Shown here in pieces: positions 49,601 to 60,862 of a DNA stretch of 64,000 nt. The notes beneath the pieces are model-generated. The model saw only the letters and a program-made list of their open reading frames with translations. It was not told where the DNA came from and searched no databases. A program made the position numbers and the translations under genes. This DNA comes from Chrysogorgia sp. JL179-B06 (Eukaryota; Cnidaria; Anthozoa; Scleralcyonacea; Chrysogorgiidae), in contig JAYKKM010000193.1 of NCBI GenBank assembly GCA_035772405.1, positions 3,812,501 to 3,876,500 of the forward strand. The letters are read 5' to 3'. Positions within the stretch are counted from its first letter, which is position 1, and each line of letters starts with the position of its first letter.

Positions 49601-52510
49601 GTATCGATGCAGATGTAAATGGATTGAGTTGGTGCCACACTAGAGATCAGGCACTCAGACGTCAGCTCGGATGGGGAGTGAAGGAAGCTTACATGATCAA
49701 ATTCGACGCAAGAGAAAATCAAGCTTTACAAATTGCTCTACTCCTCCTTTCGGGCGACGTTGCTACAAATCCTGGACCATTCCAAACGGGAACTTTCAGC
49801 ACCAAAAGATTGCAAGTTGACCGTAACGACGGCAGCAATACTCTATATCAGACTAGGATATATACGTTGCCTTTATTTAAACGCTATAGAAGCATTCTGA
49901 ATAAATCCAGCGAACTTCAAACCATCACAAGTGGATACGACGTAATTGCTATTACTGAAACATGGCTCAAACCGGAGATTTTAGATTGCGAAATATAGTA
50001 CCCTCATGGCAATAATTTATCATAAACAGAAAGGATAGAGTGGGCAAGACTCGTGGAGGTGTGATGTTGGCCGTGAGGTCCAACATACCAAGTACAAGAA
50101 GAGTCGATATCGAAAGCGATGCAGAAATTTTAGTATGCGAGGTACGTCCTAAATCTAGAAAGAAACTTCTCTTAGCCGTGTTCTATAGACCATATTTCTA
50201 TATAATTCTACATAATCCACCTAACTCCTTCAGCAATCTCATAACGCCGCTTTTGAACATTTAATTACACTAGGAGATTTCAATTTACCGCACATCGACT
50301 GGTCCACCAACACGACGACTAGCAACGAAACAATTCACAGTTATTTTACCAAACTAGTAAACGACAACTTTCTTTGCCAACTTGTAAATTTTCCAACAAG
50401 AAAAGACAATATACTTGATCTATTGCTGACTAACCTTCCGGACAAGATAAAAAACATTACTGCAGTTCGAAGACATTATCAGTACAGACCACAAACTGAT
50501 CAGCTTCCTATAATCAATCTTCAAACACCGAAACGGAGTCCATCAGTAAAACGCTCTGTTTACAAATTTAAGAATGTGGATTGGGCTTGCCTTAAACAAA
50601 CATTAAAATGCACCCCAAGGGACCTATGCATTGTTCCTATAATGAAGTTGATGAATCTCTATAAACAATTGGATTGAATGTTTCTTGCGGTTGTGGATCA
50701 TCGGCATCACGCAACACAGATGATCATCCATGGATAGACTCGGAACTACGTGTATTAATTAAACGCAAAGATAAATAAAGAAGAAAGGCCGTAAAGAGTC
50801 GGAAAGCTAGAGATTGGAATTTATACAAAGGACTTCGCCGGGAACTAAAAATGTTAATAGATAAAAAGAAGTCCGATCACGCTACAAAACTCAACTCATT
50901 TCTTTACGAAAATCCGAAACGATTTTGTAATTTTGTTAAATCCATGACTAAACAGAAAACAAGCCCACATTTTCTACGAGACGGACAGGCATTCATTACT
51001 GAGTCTAAATGTAAAGCAAATATGTAATACTACCCGGTCTACTACGAGTTCTAATACTTCAAATAATTAATCAACTGTAAGTCCTGATGCCCATATTCGC
51101 AGCTCAATACAAGTTATGACACCTCAAATATAAGCAAGTGGTCCTGATAATTTACCAGGCAGAATATTTAAAGAGGTTGCAGCTGGATCGAATGGTCACG
51201 AGGTATAGATGCCATCTATCTCGACCTCTCCAAAGCTTTCGATACTGTTTCCCACGACCAATGAGTTCAGAAAATGAAAATGATTGGAATAGAAGGCAAA
51301 TTGAACGACTGGTTCAAAAGCTACTTAACGGGAATAAAACAACGAGTGGTCATCGATGGAGAGTACTCTGATTGGTTAGGAGTGACATGGGGTGTACCTC
51401 AGGGGTCCATACTGGGGCCTCTCCTTTTTCTTGTCTATATGACATGCCTGATTATATTCGATATAATTCAAAGATGGCATTATAATATTTGCTGACGATT
51501 CAAAACTCTACAAAGCCATACTACACTCGAATGACTCTGAATGTCTACAAAACGACCTGACGAGACTTACATCCATATGTAAGGTTGTAAATATGTCCAA
51601 GAAAATTTCAAAGGTTGAACGATTCTACGAAATGAATTCTGCTGCCCTTGAAACGGTTACCCATATTTCTGATCTAGGGATAATTGTGACAAACAACTTA
51701 ACGTGGACAAGGCATATCGAAGAAATCACACTCAAGGCAAATAAAAAACTTGGACTAATTCGGAGACTGCAAAGATATTGTCGATCCACACACGAGAAAA
51801 CTTCTCTGCTGTTCCATCGTTAGGCCACAGCTAGAGTATGGTAGCGAGTTATGGTCACCTTACACGATTAAATCAAAAATGCAAATAGAAAACGTTCAGC
51901 GGCGAGCTACGAAATTTATACTTGGGTATCCCAATGCAAAGATATCAGTTACAAGCAACGCCTGCAGGCCCGCTTGTCAATGCTGTCGCTCGAATACAGA
52001 AGAGAGTTGACGGACCTTTTACTTCTATTTAAATCAAGATAAATCATCTCAGATTCTTTCAGCCAACGCAAATCCTCCTCGTTACAAAACCCGAAATTCA
52101 GATCCAAACAACTATGAAATTAAGTTCGCCAAGCAAGAATATTTGAGGAATTCCTATTTTTTCAGAGTGACTGGACTATGGAATAAACTCCCCAAAGACT
52201 ACGAAAGTCTCTTAACTTTAGTAATCTTTTAAAAAATAGCTTATATATATTTTATACTAAAAAACTTGAAACCGAGTATGTTCTTCCGGATGGAACAGGA
52301 TAGTTTTTAACTAATTTCTTTTCTTTTTAACGCACATGTAAATAGTTTTTATAATATATCTTAAATAATAATACTAGGAGTCTGGTGTAAATTGGGGCAT
52401 TTGCCCTGTTTCTTTCTCCTGTCGCTATTTTGTATTTAATTTTAGTATTGATTTTGTATTTATTTGTATTGCGACAAACATATTAAATAAAATAAATAAA
52501 TAAAATAAAA
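49600..52510 (+). pseudogene. APE-type LINE with 2A-like peptide, decayed
   Basis: The frame from 49624 contains ALLLLSGDVATNPGP, a 2A-like sequence (residues 45-52, 49756-49779), then the endonuclease start VIAITETWL. Later pieces give RKKLLLAVFYRP (50158), LGDFNLPHIDW (50270) and NILDLLLTNLP. Reverse transcriptase pieces: KLNDWFKSYLTGIKQR, WGVPQGSILGPLLFL (51298-51440), ADDSKLYKAI (51495), then ISDLGIIVTNNLTWTRHI and QLEYGSELWSPY. It ends in an AAATA-rich tail (52484-52510). Stops and frameshifts occur throughout. Confidence 0.85.
49738..49779 (+). other. 2A-like translational recoding motif
   Basis: The encoded LLLLSGDVATNPGP ends in NPGP preceded by DVxT. The classical form is D-V/I-E-x-N-P-G-P; here Glu is replaced by Ala. 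2A peptides are established in several animal APE-type LINEs, placed before the endonuclease as here. The element itself is dead. Confidence 0.6.
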
Positions 52511-52539
52511 TGTATTTAAAAATCTGTCACAGATACTCA

Positions 52540-53745
52540 ACCTCGTAACCAGGGCATTTTGCCTCCACGGGGAAGGTCGGCGAAAATGGCCCTGGGGATC
52601 GGCTGGTTACATGACACCCAGAATTTCGATAGGGTATCTAGTACGTATTCCTTATAAGGAAGCGCAAATAGAAGGCATTGACGAGCAAATAGAGTGAATA
52701 GCGCTCCGTCGAGATGACGTCAGTACCGATGTTTGTCCGCTTTTACCCATAATTATTGCGGTCATAACAAAAGAAATAGCTCATTTGCAATCATTTGTGA
52801 GTCAAATTTGGTTTGTTTGTCCGCTTTTTGAGCAGACTCTACGCTATTAACGAGCAAATAGCTGACACGTTCAAACCTCGTACCAGCCTCCTTGTTAATT
52901 GGATTGTAACCGACCCCAAAACAACAAAGGTCCTAACCCTTTGGCAAACGTTTTCTTGAGAAATAAACCACCCCCAAAGCTATAGAATATATCAAAGGAA
53001 AGTTAAATGATCTATTTACAACATACGTACAGCTTTATCCCGGTAGCTAACTTAGTTCTCTTTAAAAGCGCGGATAATCGAACATGCCAAAATATAATTT
53101 TCCTAATACGGATACCATCTTGTAAACAAAAACACGGCTGTCTTCGACGAACGTTTTCTTGAGAAATAATCAACTCCCAAAACTACAATATATATTAAAA
53201 CAAAGCTAAATTATCTGTTTACAATATGCGTACAGCTTATCCTGCTAGCGAACGTAGTTTTCTTAAAAAGAGCGGATAATCGAACATATCGTAACGTGTT
53301 AATAATCTCACATCCAGTATTTGTTCGTTAATGCCTTCTATCTGCTCGTCAATGCCTTCTATTTGCTCGTCGCTCACTTCCTTATATGGAATACGTACTA
53401 GAAGTACATATGAGAATTTCTGGGTGTTTAGATATGATAATTTTTGTGGTCTTTGTTCCATTTCCTTTGTCTACTTTGTTGACCTGAATAATTGAGAAAT
53501 GTTCAATGCTCTTCAGAGTTTTCACGTCAGCATTCGTCGGCATAAAAGCAGCTAACAAGCTTAATAATCCACCGTACATCCATGGTTATCTCTTACAAAA
53601 GGTATGAAGAAGCATATATCCAATTTAGCGAAGCTATCACTAAGACAGCATTCAGTTTTAGATGAATAAATTATACTCAGCTGAATTAATTGTTTTATGA
53701 CCGACCTTCCGCCGTGGAGGCAAAATGCCCTGGGAACGAGGTTGA
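52540..53745. repeat. Outer inverted repeat around copy B
   Basis: CCTCGTAACCAGGGCATTTT with following GCCTCCACGG (52545-52580) is mirrored by CCGTGGAGGCAAAATGCCCT (53711-53745). The pair brackets element copy B, so copy B either inserted in a larger foldback element or is part of it. Confidence 0.65.
52641..53398. mobile_element. TA-flanked element copy B (GTACGTATTCC ends)
   Basis: The ends GTACGTATTCCTTATAAGG and CCTTATATGGAATACGTAC are flanked by TA (52639-52640, 53399-53400). The internal content follows copy A (5809-7339) in inverted order: GTACCAGCCTCC, the ACCGACCCCAAAACAAC motif, and two GCGGATAATCGAACAT blocks (53070, 53271). The minisatellite is replaced by AATGCCTTCTATTTGCTCGTC units. 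Non-coding. Confidence 0.8.
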
Positions 53746-54045
53746 CAGATACTGGGTCCGAATTTACCTCTGATGACGTCAAGATGTTTGATAAACAGAA
53801 AGAAAAAGAGAGCGTATTCGTAAATGTCAAGCGATTCGGCAACTAGTGTCGTTAGGACTGTAGGACTCCAGGAGGTAGCATGGGGGTTTAAAATATTATG
53901 ATCTATTCTATGCTGGAAACTTTTGTAAACCACGGTCGTATTAACTGATCCCTATTTTACTCATGATTAAACCGGAACTCTGTATGACGTAGTCAAAATA
54001 AAATTTAAAACTAGAAGCTATAGACTCAAAAAAGTGGTAACTGAG

Positions 54046-55134
54046 ACTCTCCTCCGTAGAGGCTTATTTTTATTAGAAGAAGGCATGCGGGCAAAATGGG
54101 GAAGCGCGCGGGGAGTGGATCGAGGAAAATCGGAGGCGCGCGGTGGACGATGGGAAGACGGAAACGAGAAAAGAAGCCTCTGCCAGATAATGTGCGGTTC
54201 TCTGGTCAAATTCGCGGTTCTCTGGTCATGGAAATCTCTCCTGAAATCGACGATAGTTTGGACGACGTACAATGTTCTTTGGATGATTTGAGTCTGGAAA
54301 ATTGGTGTTTAATGTCATTCTGTCCAGGTTGTCGTTTTAGTTAACATTAATAACAATTTTACACCATCTAGTTTTAAAGGTGCCGTCCACTCCGTTCTGC
54401 GCATGTGTGATATTTCAAACGTGCGGGACCCCATATGTCAACAAACTTCAACGGAATAGATTTGCGACACTTCGAAAGCGAGTATTCGCCAAAGGTGGCG
54501 AAGGCGCAAGTGGTAGTTAAATATATTATCCACATTTAGGAACAGAACAGCTTCTTATAATTCTGCACGCTTTTTAGGCGAAAAAGCTCAAGCGTGGGAG
54601 ACAAATCCGCAATACTTCTTGTTCAATGTTTATATAATGCAATAAACAAACGATGTATACAGAAACGGGGACATGCGCAGAACGGAGTGGACCGCACCTT
54701 TAAGTTTATTTATACTTTAATATATATGCACAGTTGAGTGATTTACTGATTTGGCTTTTGAGCTTCTTACGGCCGGAGATCTCCAGCGTGGAGTACATGA
54801 AATGCACACTGAGCCTCGCAGTCGCTGATTTCTGAGTTTAAAAACTCATTGGAACGGCCATTATAAATTGTTACCAGTGTGTTAATTGTTGTGGCACTTG
54901 TTATTATCTTGGATATTAATGTTTATCATCATTTTGGTTTTATTAATTATTTGTTTATTATCTTGGATATTAATGTATCCTTCGAGTCTGACCCAGTCCA
55001 TCACTGAATTTGGTCGCCATGTTGGATACATTATCTGGCAGAGGCTTATTTCTTTCTCTCTTCCCGTCATTCCCTGCGCGCCTCCGATTTTCCTCCCTTT
55101 CTAGTAATATATATAAGCCTCTGCGGAGGAGAGA
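54046..55134. mobile_element. MULE-like element with long arms and 9-bp duplication
   Basis: GTAACTGAG flanks both ends (54037-54045, 55135-55143). Arms of about 150 bp pair (CTCTCCTCCG(T/C)AGAGGC, GAAAATCGGAGGCGCGC, GCCTCTGCCAGATAATG). Long arms plus nine-base duplications are typical of Mutator-like elements. The coding potential is limited to short frames in the arms. A TTAA MITE is nested inside. Confidence 0.85.
54378..54699. mobile_element. TTAA-type MITE (AGGTGCCGTCCACTCC ends), nested
   Basis: TTAA at 54374-54377 and 54700-54703; ends AGGTGCCGTCCACTCCG and CGGAGTGGACCGCACCT, with arms continuing through TTCTGCGCATG. It is 322 bp and non-coding. Confidence 0.88.
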
Positions 55135-55143
55135 GTAACTGAG

Positions 55144-56847
55144 ATATAAGCGAAAACAAAATATTATAGATATTAAAGTGACATACGATACGACAGGTTT
55201 TCTTCCCTTTGTCATAAGTGCTTTAAACTTAAAATATTTGACTGGTATTCCTCAGTCAAATTCGGTCTACCAGACCATCCGACAATCCCAGACAAAGTAC
55301 TCACAACCCACAAAAAAATGCCAAAAATCTCTATCTACGAATATTTCACTGTTTACCTTAGTAAACACGACATATTTTGTCACAGGGGCGAATGATCCGA
55401 CGAGGAGATTTCTGAACAGCTTTCTCATGAACAGCTTTATAAAAGCTTTCGTGTTTGGCATAGAGACACAGTGGAGACACAGACAAAGTTGGAGTGTAGC
55501 GTCACTGAGTCACTGCGACACGAAAATTCGACCACAACATTTTTAACAAAACTTAACTTCTATACAAAATTTGAACCAATGTGAACGAGCATGTTCAACA
55601 GTTATAAGCGCTCAAAGTGCTGAAAATCCAAGTGAAGAGACTTCGCTAGTGATTCGTTACTAAATTGCTTTTATTGACAAACGAGTAACATGAACAATAC
55701 TTCTAACGTTACAAACTAGTTTCTTACGGAAACTTGTGGAACAGAGAGAGAGAGAGATTTCTACTCAATATGATAGAAAAAAGACAAAGGGACTAGATCG
55801 GTCACAAAATGAGACATAACAGCTTCATACTTTTAAAATTGAAGGACTAAGGCTGCTCGGCAAAATATCTCACGGGAGAAGACGAGAACACTCGCTAGAG
55901 ATAGTGCAGATGCCTCTGATCAAGGACATACGAGGCAGATATCACATGCATGGCTATAACTGACTAGCCCAAGACAGGACTCTGGAAACAACGTTAATTA
56001 CATGGACCAATAGTACTGCAAACTATAACAACAAGCTTCTACGGAACTAATTATTTTATAGAAGTTGTCTCATTTATATATTATTTGATCCAGTCATGAT
56101 GGCAAGACCCACGGCTACGCAAGTGTTTGCGTATAGGAACAAACTTCGTCCTCCCACATTAAGTTCCTTCTTCACCAAATGTAGTCTCACAAACATGTTT
56201 GTTTACGTAAAACTAACCATCTAGAAACCTACACTTTCAAGTTTCAAAACGAATGCGGAGATTAACCCACGCTAGAGATTCACCTGATAATTTCCATGTG
56301 TCAACATAATAATTATTATTACAGTCACACCCTTAGGGACGGACCATTAGAAACATGAAGCAAAAAAGGTTTTAAAAAAGTGCAACAGAAACGTCACAGA
56401 AAAAATTATCACCATATCCAGAAAATAATTACACGCATAGCTGAACACCCATAAATGTCCCCCCTTCACTTTCAGCTTATTTTCAATGTTATATTCCTCT
56501 TTTATATTCCTCTTTCATATAACGTTGCGCACAGATGCCATTATTAAACCCAAAACTCAAACAGACAAACTGAAATTGACACCGAAGAATATCAACAGTG
56601 TATGATAAACTCAGACAATTAATATCGACAATATACACCAGCTATGTGCTTTGCAATTAAATGTTGTTTTTTGTATAATAATCATAATCTAGCATTTAAA
56701 TTATAAAATTAAAATCCAGCACTACCGGGGCAGCACGTGCCCACAAAACCCGAGGCAGTATTTTTTTATATAGTTTTTATGTTTTAATTAGTTCTATATT
56801 AAATTAAAGTTAAATTAAAGAATAACAATAACATACAGAAATGCCGG
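55144..56847. other. No gene seen
   Basis: AT-rich DNA. An AG microsatellite lies near 55745-55760. No ORF with recognisable domain, no RNA gene and no mobile element boundary could be supported. Confidence 0.45.
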
Positions 56848-57037
56848 TCCATGTTTTTTTATCTCATTCTCCACCAGAATGATTTAGAGCTATAAATCAT
56901 AACAATTAATTATAATTAGTATACTGTAGACCATATTTCAAAATATATACTGACTGCGTGGCGTGCACTATAAGAGTCTCAGTATGGGTATTTCTGAATA
57001 TATCACATCAAATTATTATTCCCATATGCTTCAAATC
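56848..57037 (+). repeat. Direct repeat, copy 1 (left flank of element II)
   Basis: About 190 bp (GGTCCATG, TTTATCTCATTCTCCACC, ... CCCATATGCTTCAAATC) closely matches 59643-59847. The element II insertion begins right after its terminal TTAA. Confidence 0.9.
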
Positions 57038-57330
57038 TTAAAGTGTCTATGCGACCAAATGAGACTTTATATTTTTAGGATATTCTTGACGCGCTGATAT
57101 TAAAAATCGAAAACAGATTTAAATTCGAGCTTATGTTCACCGAGTTATAGAGCGGTGAAATTCAAAAAATTCAAATTTTAACGGTAAGAAATTTTTGAAA
57201 CCGCGAAAGTGGGGAACTGGTAACTAATACGTCACAGTAGTAACCCATATCTAGGCTCAGACTCAGCGTTATAAACAGCGAAGTAGTGAATCATACCAGT
57301 TGGTTTTGAACTTATTTTATAACGCCGAAA

Positions 57331-57890
57331 ATGTCCTCGTCAAGCACAGACACGGACAATGAAAGTTACCTCTGATTGGAACTATATTCCTGGGCCGTAT
57401 GCAATCAAGAAACTGTAGGGGAAGCAACGGCAATGGACGATGTTCAGCCGGTTGGTTCATATGCTAACCAACCAGTTGCTAACGAGGAATGGCTTGTTGA
57501 ATACCGAAAAAAAAGCAAAGCTACGATGAGCGTTTAAACGAATTGCAACGGATACTCGATGGGACAAAAGAAGTGCGCAAATGGTGAGTACTTGACGATA
57601 TGTTGTTGTGCGTGCCGTGATCAAGCACGCCGGTTTGTGTGTTTGTCTTCCTTTGCGTTTTATCATTAAAGGTTTGTGTAATTCATGTTTCTTGTGAAAT
57701 TGTAGGTGTAAATGTGGTAACTGCAACATTGAGCTTCTCCACAACGCTAAAGAATGTCAGTGTTGTGTGGAAATCGAAGAGTGTACGGAAGTTTTGAATA
57801 GTGAGCTCGTTTTACAAGAAGTTCAGAACCCACCATCTTGCATAACAAAGCACCCTGGATTTGAAACCATATGTCTGGACAAGTGGTCCC
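57331..57890 (+). pseudogene. Standalone P2X7 C-terminal ('ballast') domain gene, lightly damaged
   Basis: Exon 1 (57331-57583) starts MSSSSTDTDNESYL, has a TGA soon after, then reads ANQPVANEEWLVEYRKK. A run of eight A at 57507-57514 puts the rest one base out of frame; past it the other frame gives YDERLNELQRILDG. The donor ATG|GTGAGT (57583/57584) and acceptor TTGTAG (57705) bound a 122-base intron. Exon 2 from 57706 reads WCKCGNCNIELLHNAKE, CQCCVEIEEC and CITKHPGFETICLD. The CxCGxC, CxCC and CITxHPGFE motifs are those of the zinc-binding cytosolic domain of vertebrate P2X7. There are no transmembrane or P2X channel segments. The gene appears cut at about 57890, before the usual C-terminal half. 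Confidence 0.82.
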
Positions 57891-57897
57891 TTCGGTT

Positions 57898-59310
57898 ACC
57901 TATTCTCATCCAAATCAGTTTCCAAGTCAGATTCTGTCTCTGTTTCGTACTCCAAATCCTCGTCTGTATTTTCGTCGTCGTCAGTGTGATCCTCCTCTTC
58001 AGAAATTCTATCGTACTCCATGTCTACATCGTTTAGAGTTTCGCTGCTCTTTTCAGTTTTCTGTTCTCTTTCAATTGTCGTAATCAGATCTATATTACAC
58101 TGAACATCTTATAAGTGTGGAAAGGTGCATGAATGAAGTTTATGTAAGCTCATACACCACGCAGCAAAATGGTCGGAGAAACTAGAAATATTAGACGGGG
58201 GTTTTCCCTGTAAAGCGCGTATATTTCACGTCTATCAGGCTATAGTTCGTTTCACTTTTATCGTTTCATCCAATTTAGCTTTTAGCTTGATATAATATTC
58301 CAAAGATTTCATCCAGCACAACCGCCTGTTTGAGTAGAAACATCTTTTGCCTATGGCAAAGAAAAAATATCACAGGAAATGACAACTGGTCTAGTACCAT
58401 TTGCGTGCATGCTTGAAGCAATCCTATTTTAGCAAAGCATTCATGGCATTCTTTTACGTCTGATACGAACATAATGTACAAACGTGTATAAAACATGACA
58501 TTCACGCATCAAACATTTTCGTTTCACCAGTAGAAACGTTGCGTTTAAAACGTCAGCAAATGTGTAAAATATTCGGTAATGTTTCAGGCTTGCATGTAAA
58601 TAGCGGCATAACAACTAAGCGCAATTACCTCAAATCGAGTACAGTACCTATAGCAATAGCGCAACTTGCGTTTTAATGGTGAAACATATAGACCTATTTT
58701 GTTTGGCAACACTAGCAAAGGCGTTTCTTCCTCTCTCGTGTCATTTGCATTGAAATTCTCTTCAGAAAATACTTCTTCAGATATCAACGATTCGTGATCG
58801 ATTACGGCGGCGCTGGTAGCGTGACCCCGAGCATGGCCTTCACCAACATCCTGAGTCGACTCCGACATAGACATTGCTATGCCTATAGTGTCTTTCATAA
58901 TCTGTTAAAAATTGTATATTTGTAAAGTTGCAATTACACTGAGAGGTTGACAAATGAATTTTGATCCTTGTTGTCAAAAACGCGTGATGTACAATCATTT
59001 CAATGTTTACAACATACCATTCTTTTGGCTCTATAGACAGGGCTACAGATATACCACTTGCGATGATGCCGATTTCATCTGCGACCAACCGAAGGATTTT
59101 ACCTGACTTACCAAGAAACCTTTCTGTAAAATCGTCTTTCGAAAAATGCGCCGAACAAATGCTTGAGCTGGGAGTCGGATCCCATTTTGCTCGCTTCAGT
59201 CGTACAAAGTCGACCCACTGCTTTCGTCGTTTTTTTGCTTCTGCAAATGCAATTGCTTGTTTTGCGTTGGGGACGTTAGAAGAACCGCCAACAACACATC
59301 TATTAGGCAT
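57898..59310 (-). CDS. THAP-domain gene of element II
   Basis: The minus-strand start at 59310 encodes MPNRCVVGGSSNVPNAK, QWVDFVRLKRAKWDPTPS and ICSAHFSKDDFTERFLG: a full THAP C2CH finger (CxxxxC-type start, W, P, CxxH, DF). The first exon probably ends at GAATG|GTATGT near 59020. A middle segment (58895-58690) reads ESLISEEVFSEENFNAND and ends near LPNKIGLYVSPLKRK, preceded by TTTTTAACAG. A distal segment (58100-57898) is strongly acidic (RISEEEDHTDDDENTDEDLE) and ends in TAA. The exact splice joins are not resolved; the simplest join of segments one and two meets a stop, so damage is possible. THAP fingers bind DNA; here the likely target would be the element ends (inference). Confidence 0.75.
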
Positions 59311-59642
59311 TTTCAAATTGTGTAGTACGCGAAGTCAACTGCAATATACAAGTCGTGCTAATACACGCTATCTTGTTGTTTTCCTCTTGAACGAGTTACT
59401 ACTGTGACGTCAGAAGCACTGATTCTTTCCCAAGCTCTTTTCGCGGTTTTCAATATTGTCTCCTCAAAAAATCGGGCATTTAAGCAACAATATTTCCGCG
59501 AAGAAAAGCTCGAATTTATTTCTGTTTTCGGATTTTACTATCTATGGTTACCAAAGATTCCAAAAATGTAAAGTCTCATTTGGTCGCATAGACACTCTTA
59601 AACTAGAAATGACAAACTGAAGTGACATACTGAAATGATATA

Positions 59643-59870
59643 CTGAAATGGTCCATGTTTTTTATCTCATTCTCCACCAGAATGATTTAGAGCTATAAAT
59701 CATAATAATCAATTATAATTAGTATACCCATGTAGACCATATTTCAAAATATATACTGATCGCGTGGCGGGCACTATAAGAAAGAGTCTTAGTGTGGGTA
59801 TTTCTGAATATATCACATCGAAATTATTATTCCCATATGCTCAAATCTTAAACTAGAAATGACAAACTAT
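59643..59870 (+). repeat. Direct repeat, copy 2, with unoccupied TTAA site
   Basis: This matches 56848-57041 and then, past a single TTAA (59848-59851), continues ACTAGAAATGACAAACT, the same as the right flank of element II (59602-59618). It is therefore the paralogous site without the insertion. Confidence 0.9.
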
Positions 59871-59946
59871 TTGTTTTGAACAAATATATGCACACAAAAG
59901 AAACCTATAATTAATATCGACTTTATCTGATTATATTTATTTGATA

Positions 59947-60854
59947 CAGGGTTTTTTTAACGTGCAGTTCTACACAAAATGTGCAGCTCTAAATCAATTT
60001 TCTAAAAAAAATTATGTGCAGTTGAAAACTAAAGTAATCGAAGGTAATGGAATACATATAGCTTCAATAACAAAAGCAGAACTAGCAGAATATTTATTTT
60101 CTCATAACAAACTTAACAATATAGTTGTTGTTGACAACTTTCTTTACTTAACAATAACTAAATAACTTTCTTCGCTGTTTAAGTTTTTCAATCTAGGCTG
60201 TTTAAGCAAGCTATAAAATGACACATTTATATTGTATCATTGATCATTCTGAAACCATTGCGGCATACCTTCAACGGTTATAAAGTAAACAACCACCTTA
60301 TTCACGAATATAAACATTAGGAGATTTCCTGGCCTTTTCAGGCCGAATTTCGAACAAGCGTGTTATGTCTTATGAATATCTGCGATTTCTGGCTATGTAA
60401 CAGCTTTCTATTTATACTTTAGAACTTTTCACTTCGTAGCCCCAATTGAATTGAACCTTATTCTAATAACCAAATATAATCAATAACTAATAACACTTGA
60501 ATTAATACTGTATCATTCTAACAACCTTTTCAACATTTTCTAACAATAAACAACATTTTCTACTTTTTTATAACCATGCAAATATTGTCCAATTATTATA
60601 ATAGAAATTGACCCTTTCTAGTTCTCGTCAGATCGCATTTGAGGACATTCCCATGGAGGATTAAATCGCTTGGCAATCTGGCATTACTAGACAAACTGAA
60701 ATACTAAAGTCAGCATCGTTCATATTTGTATACGGACGAGAATGAGTTCATAATGAAAGTTTATTAATAAGAAAAATTTGTGCCATATGACATGTTGTGA
60801 CTGTATGACAAAATCAAAATGTGCAGTTCTAAATTTTTCATAAAAAAAACCCTG
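59947..60854. mobile_element. hAT-like non-autonomous element, 8-bp duplication
   Basis: ATTTGATA flanks both ends (59939-59946, 60855-60862). The ends are CAGGGTTTTTTTA and its near complement, with sub-terminal GTGCAGTTCTA repeats on both sides. CAGGG ends with eight-base duplications are typical of hAT elements. A 74-codon frame (59941-60165) crosses the left end and reads SITKAELAEYLFSHNKLNN; it is not recognised and starts outside the element. Confidence 0.88.
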
Positions 60855-60862
60855 ATTTGATA

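Larger units (their letters stand above)
57042..59597. mobile_element. TTAA-flanked element II: P2X7-type domain gene facing a THAP gene
   Basis: TTAA at 57038-57041 and 59598-59601 flanks ends AGTGTCTATGCGACC and GGTCGCATAGACACTC. Sequence on both flanks matches a single uninterrupted site at about 59830-59870 that has only one TTAA. This is direct evidence for insertion of a 2.56-kb unit with TTAA duplication. Arms pair for about 95 bp. Inside are a rightward P2X7-type domain gene (57331-57890) and a leftward THAP gene (59310-57898) that converge. No DDE catalytic core is recognised. Confidence 0.9.

Noticed and set aside
54018..54344. Basic small proteins in the MULE-like arms
   Set aside because: The frames lie in GC-rich inverted arms and on both strands, with no family match.
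57331..57890. P2X7 ion channel gene
   Set aside because: Only the cytosolic cysteine domain is present; there are no transmembrane helices or channel ectodomain, and it lies inside a transposon.
57767..58083. Plus-strand hydrophobic ORFs after the P2X7-type domain
   Set aside because: From about 57898 on they are the complement of the acidic tail of the THAP gene on the other strand.
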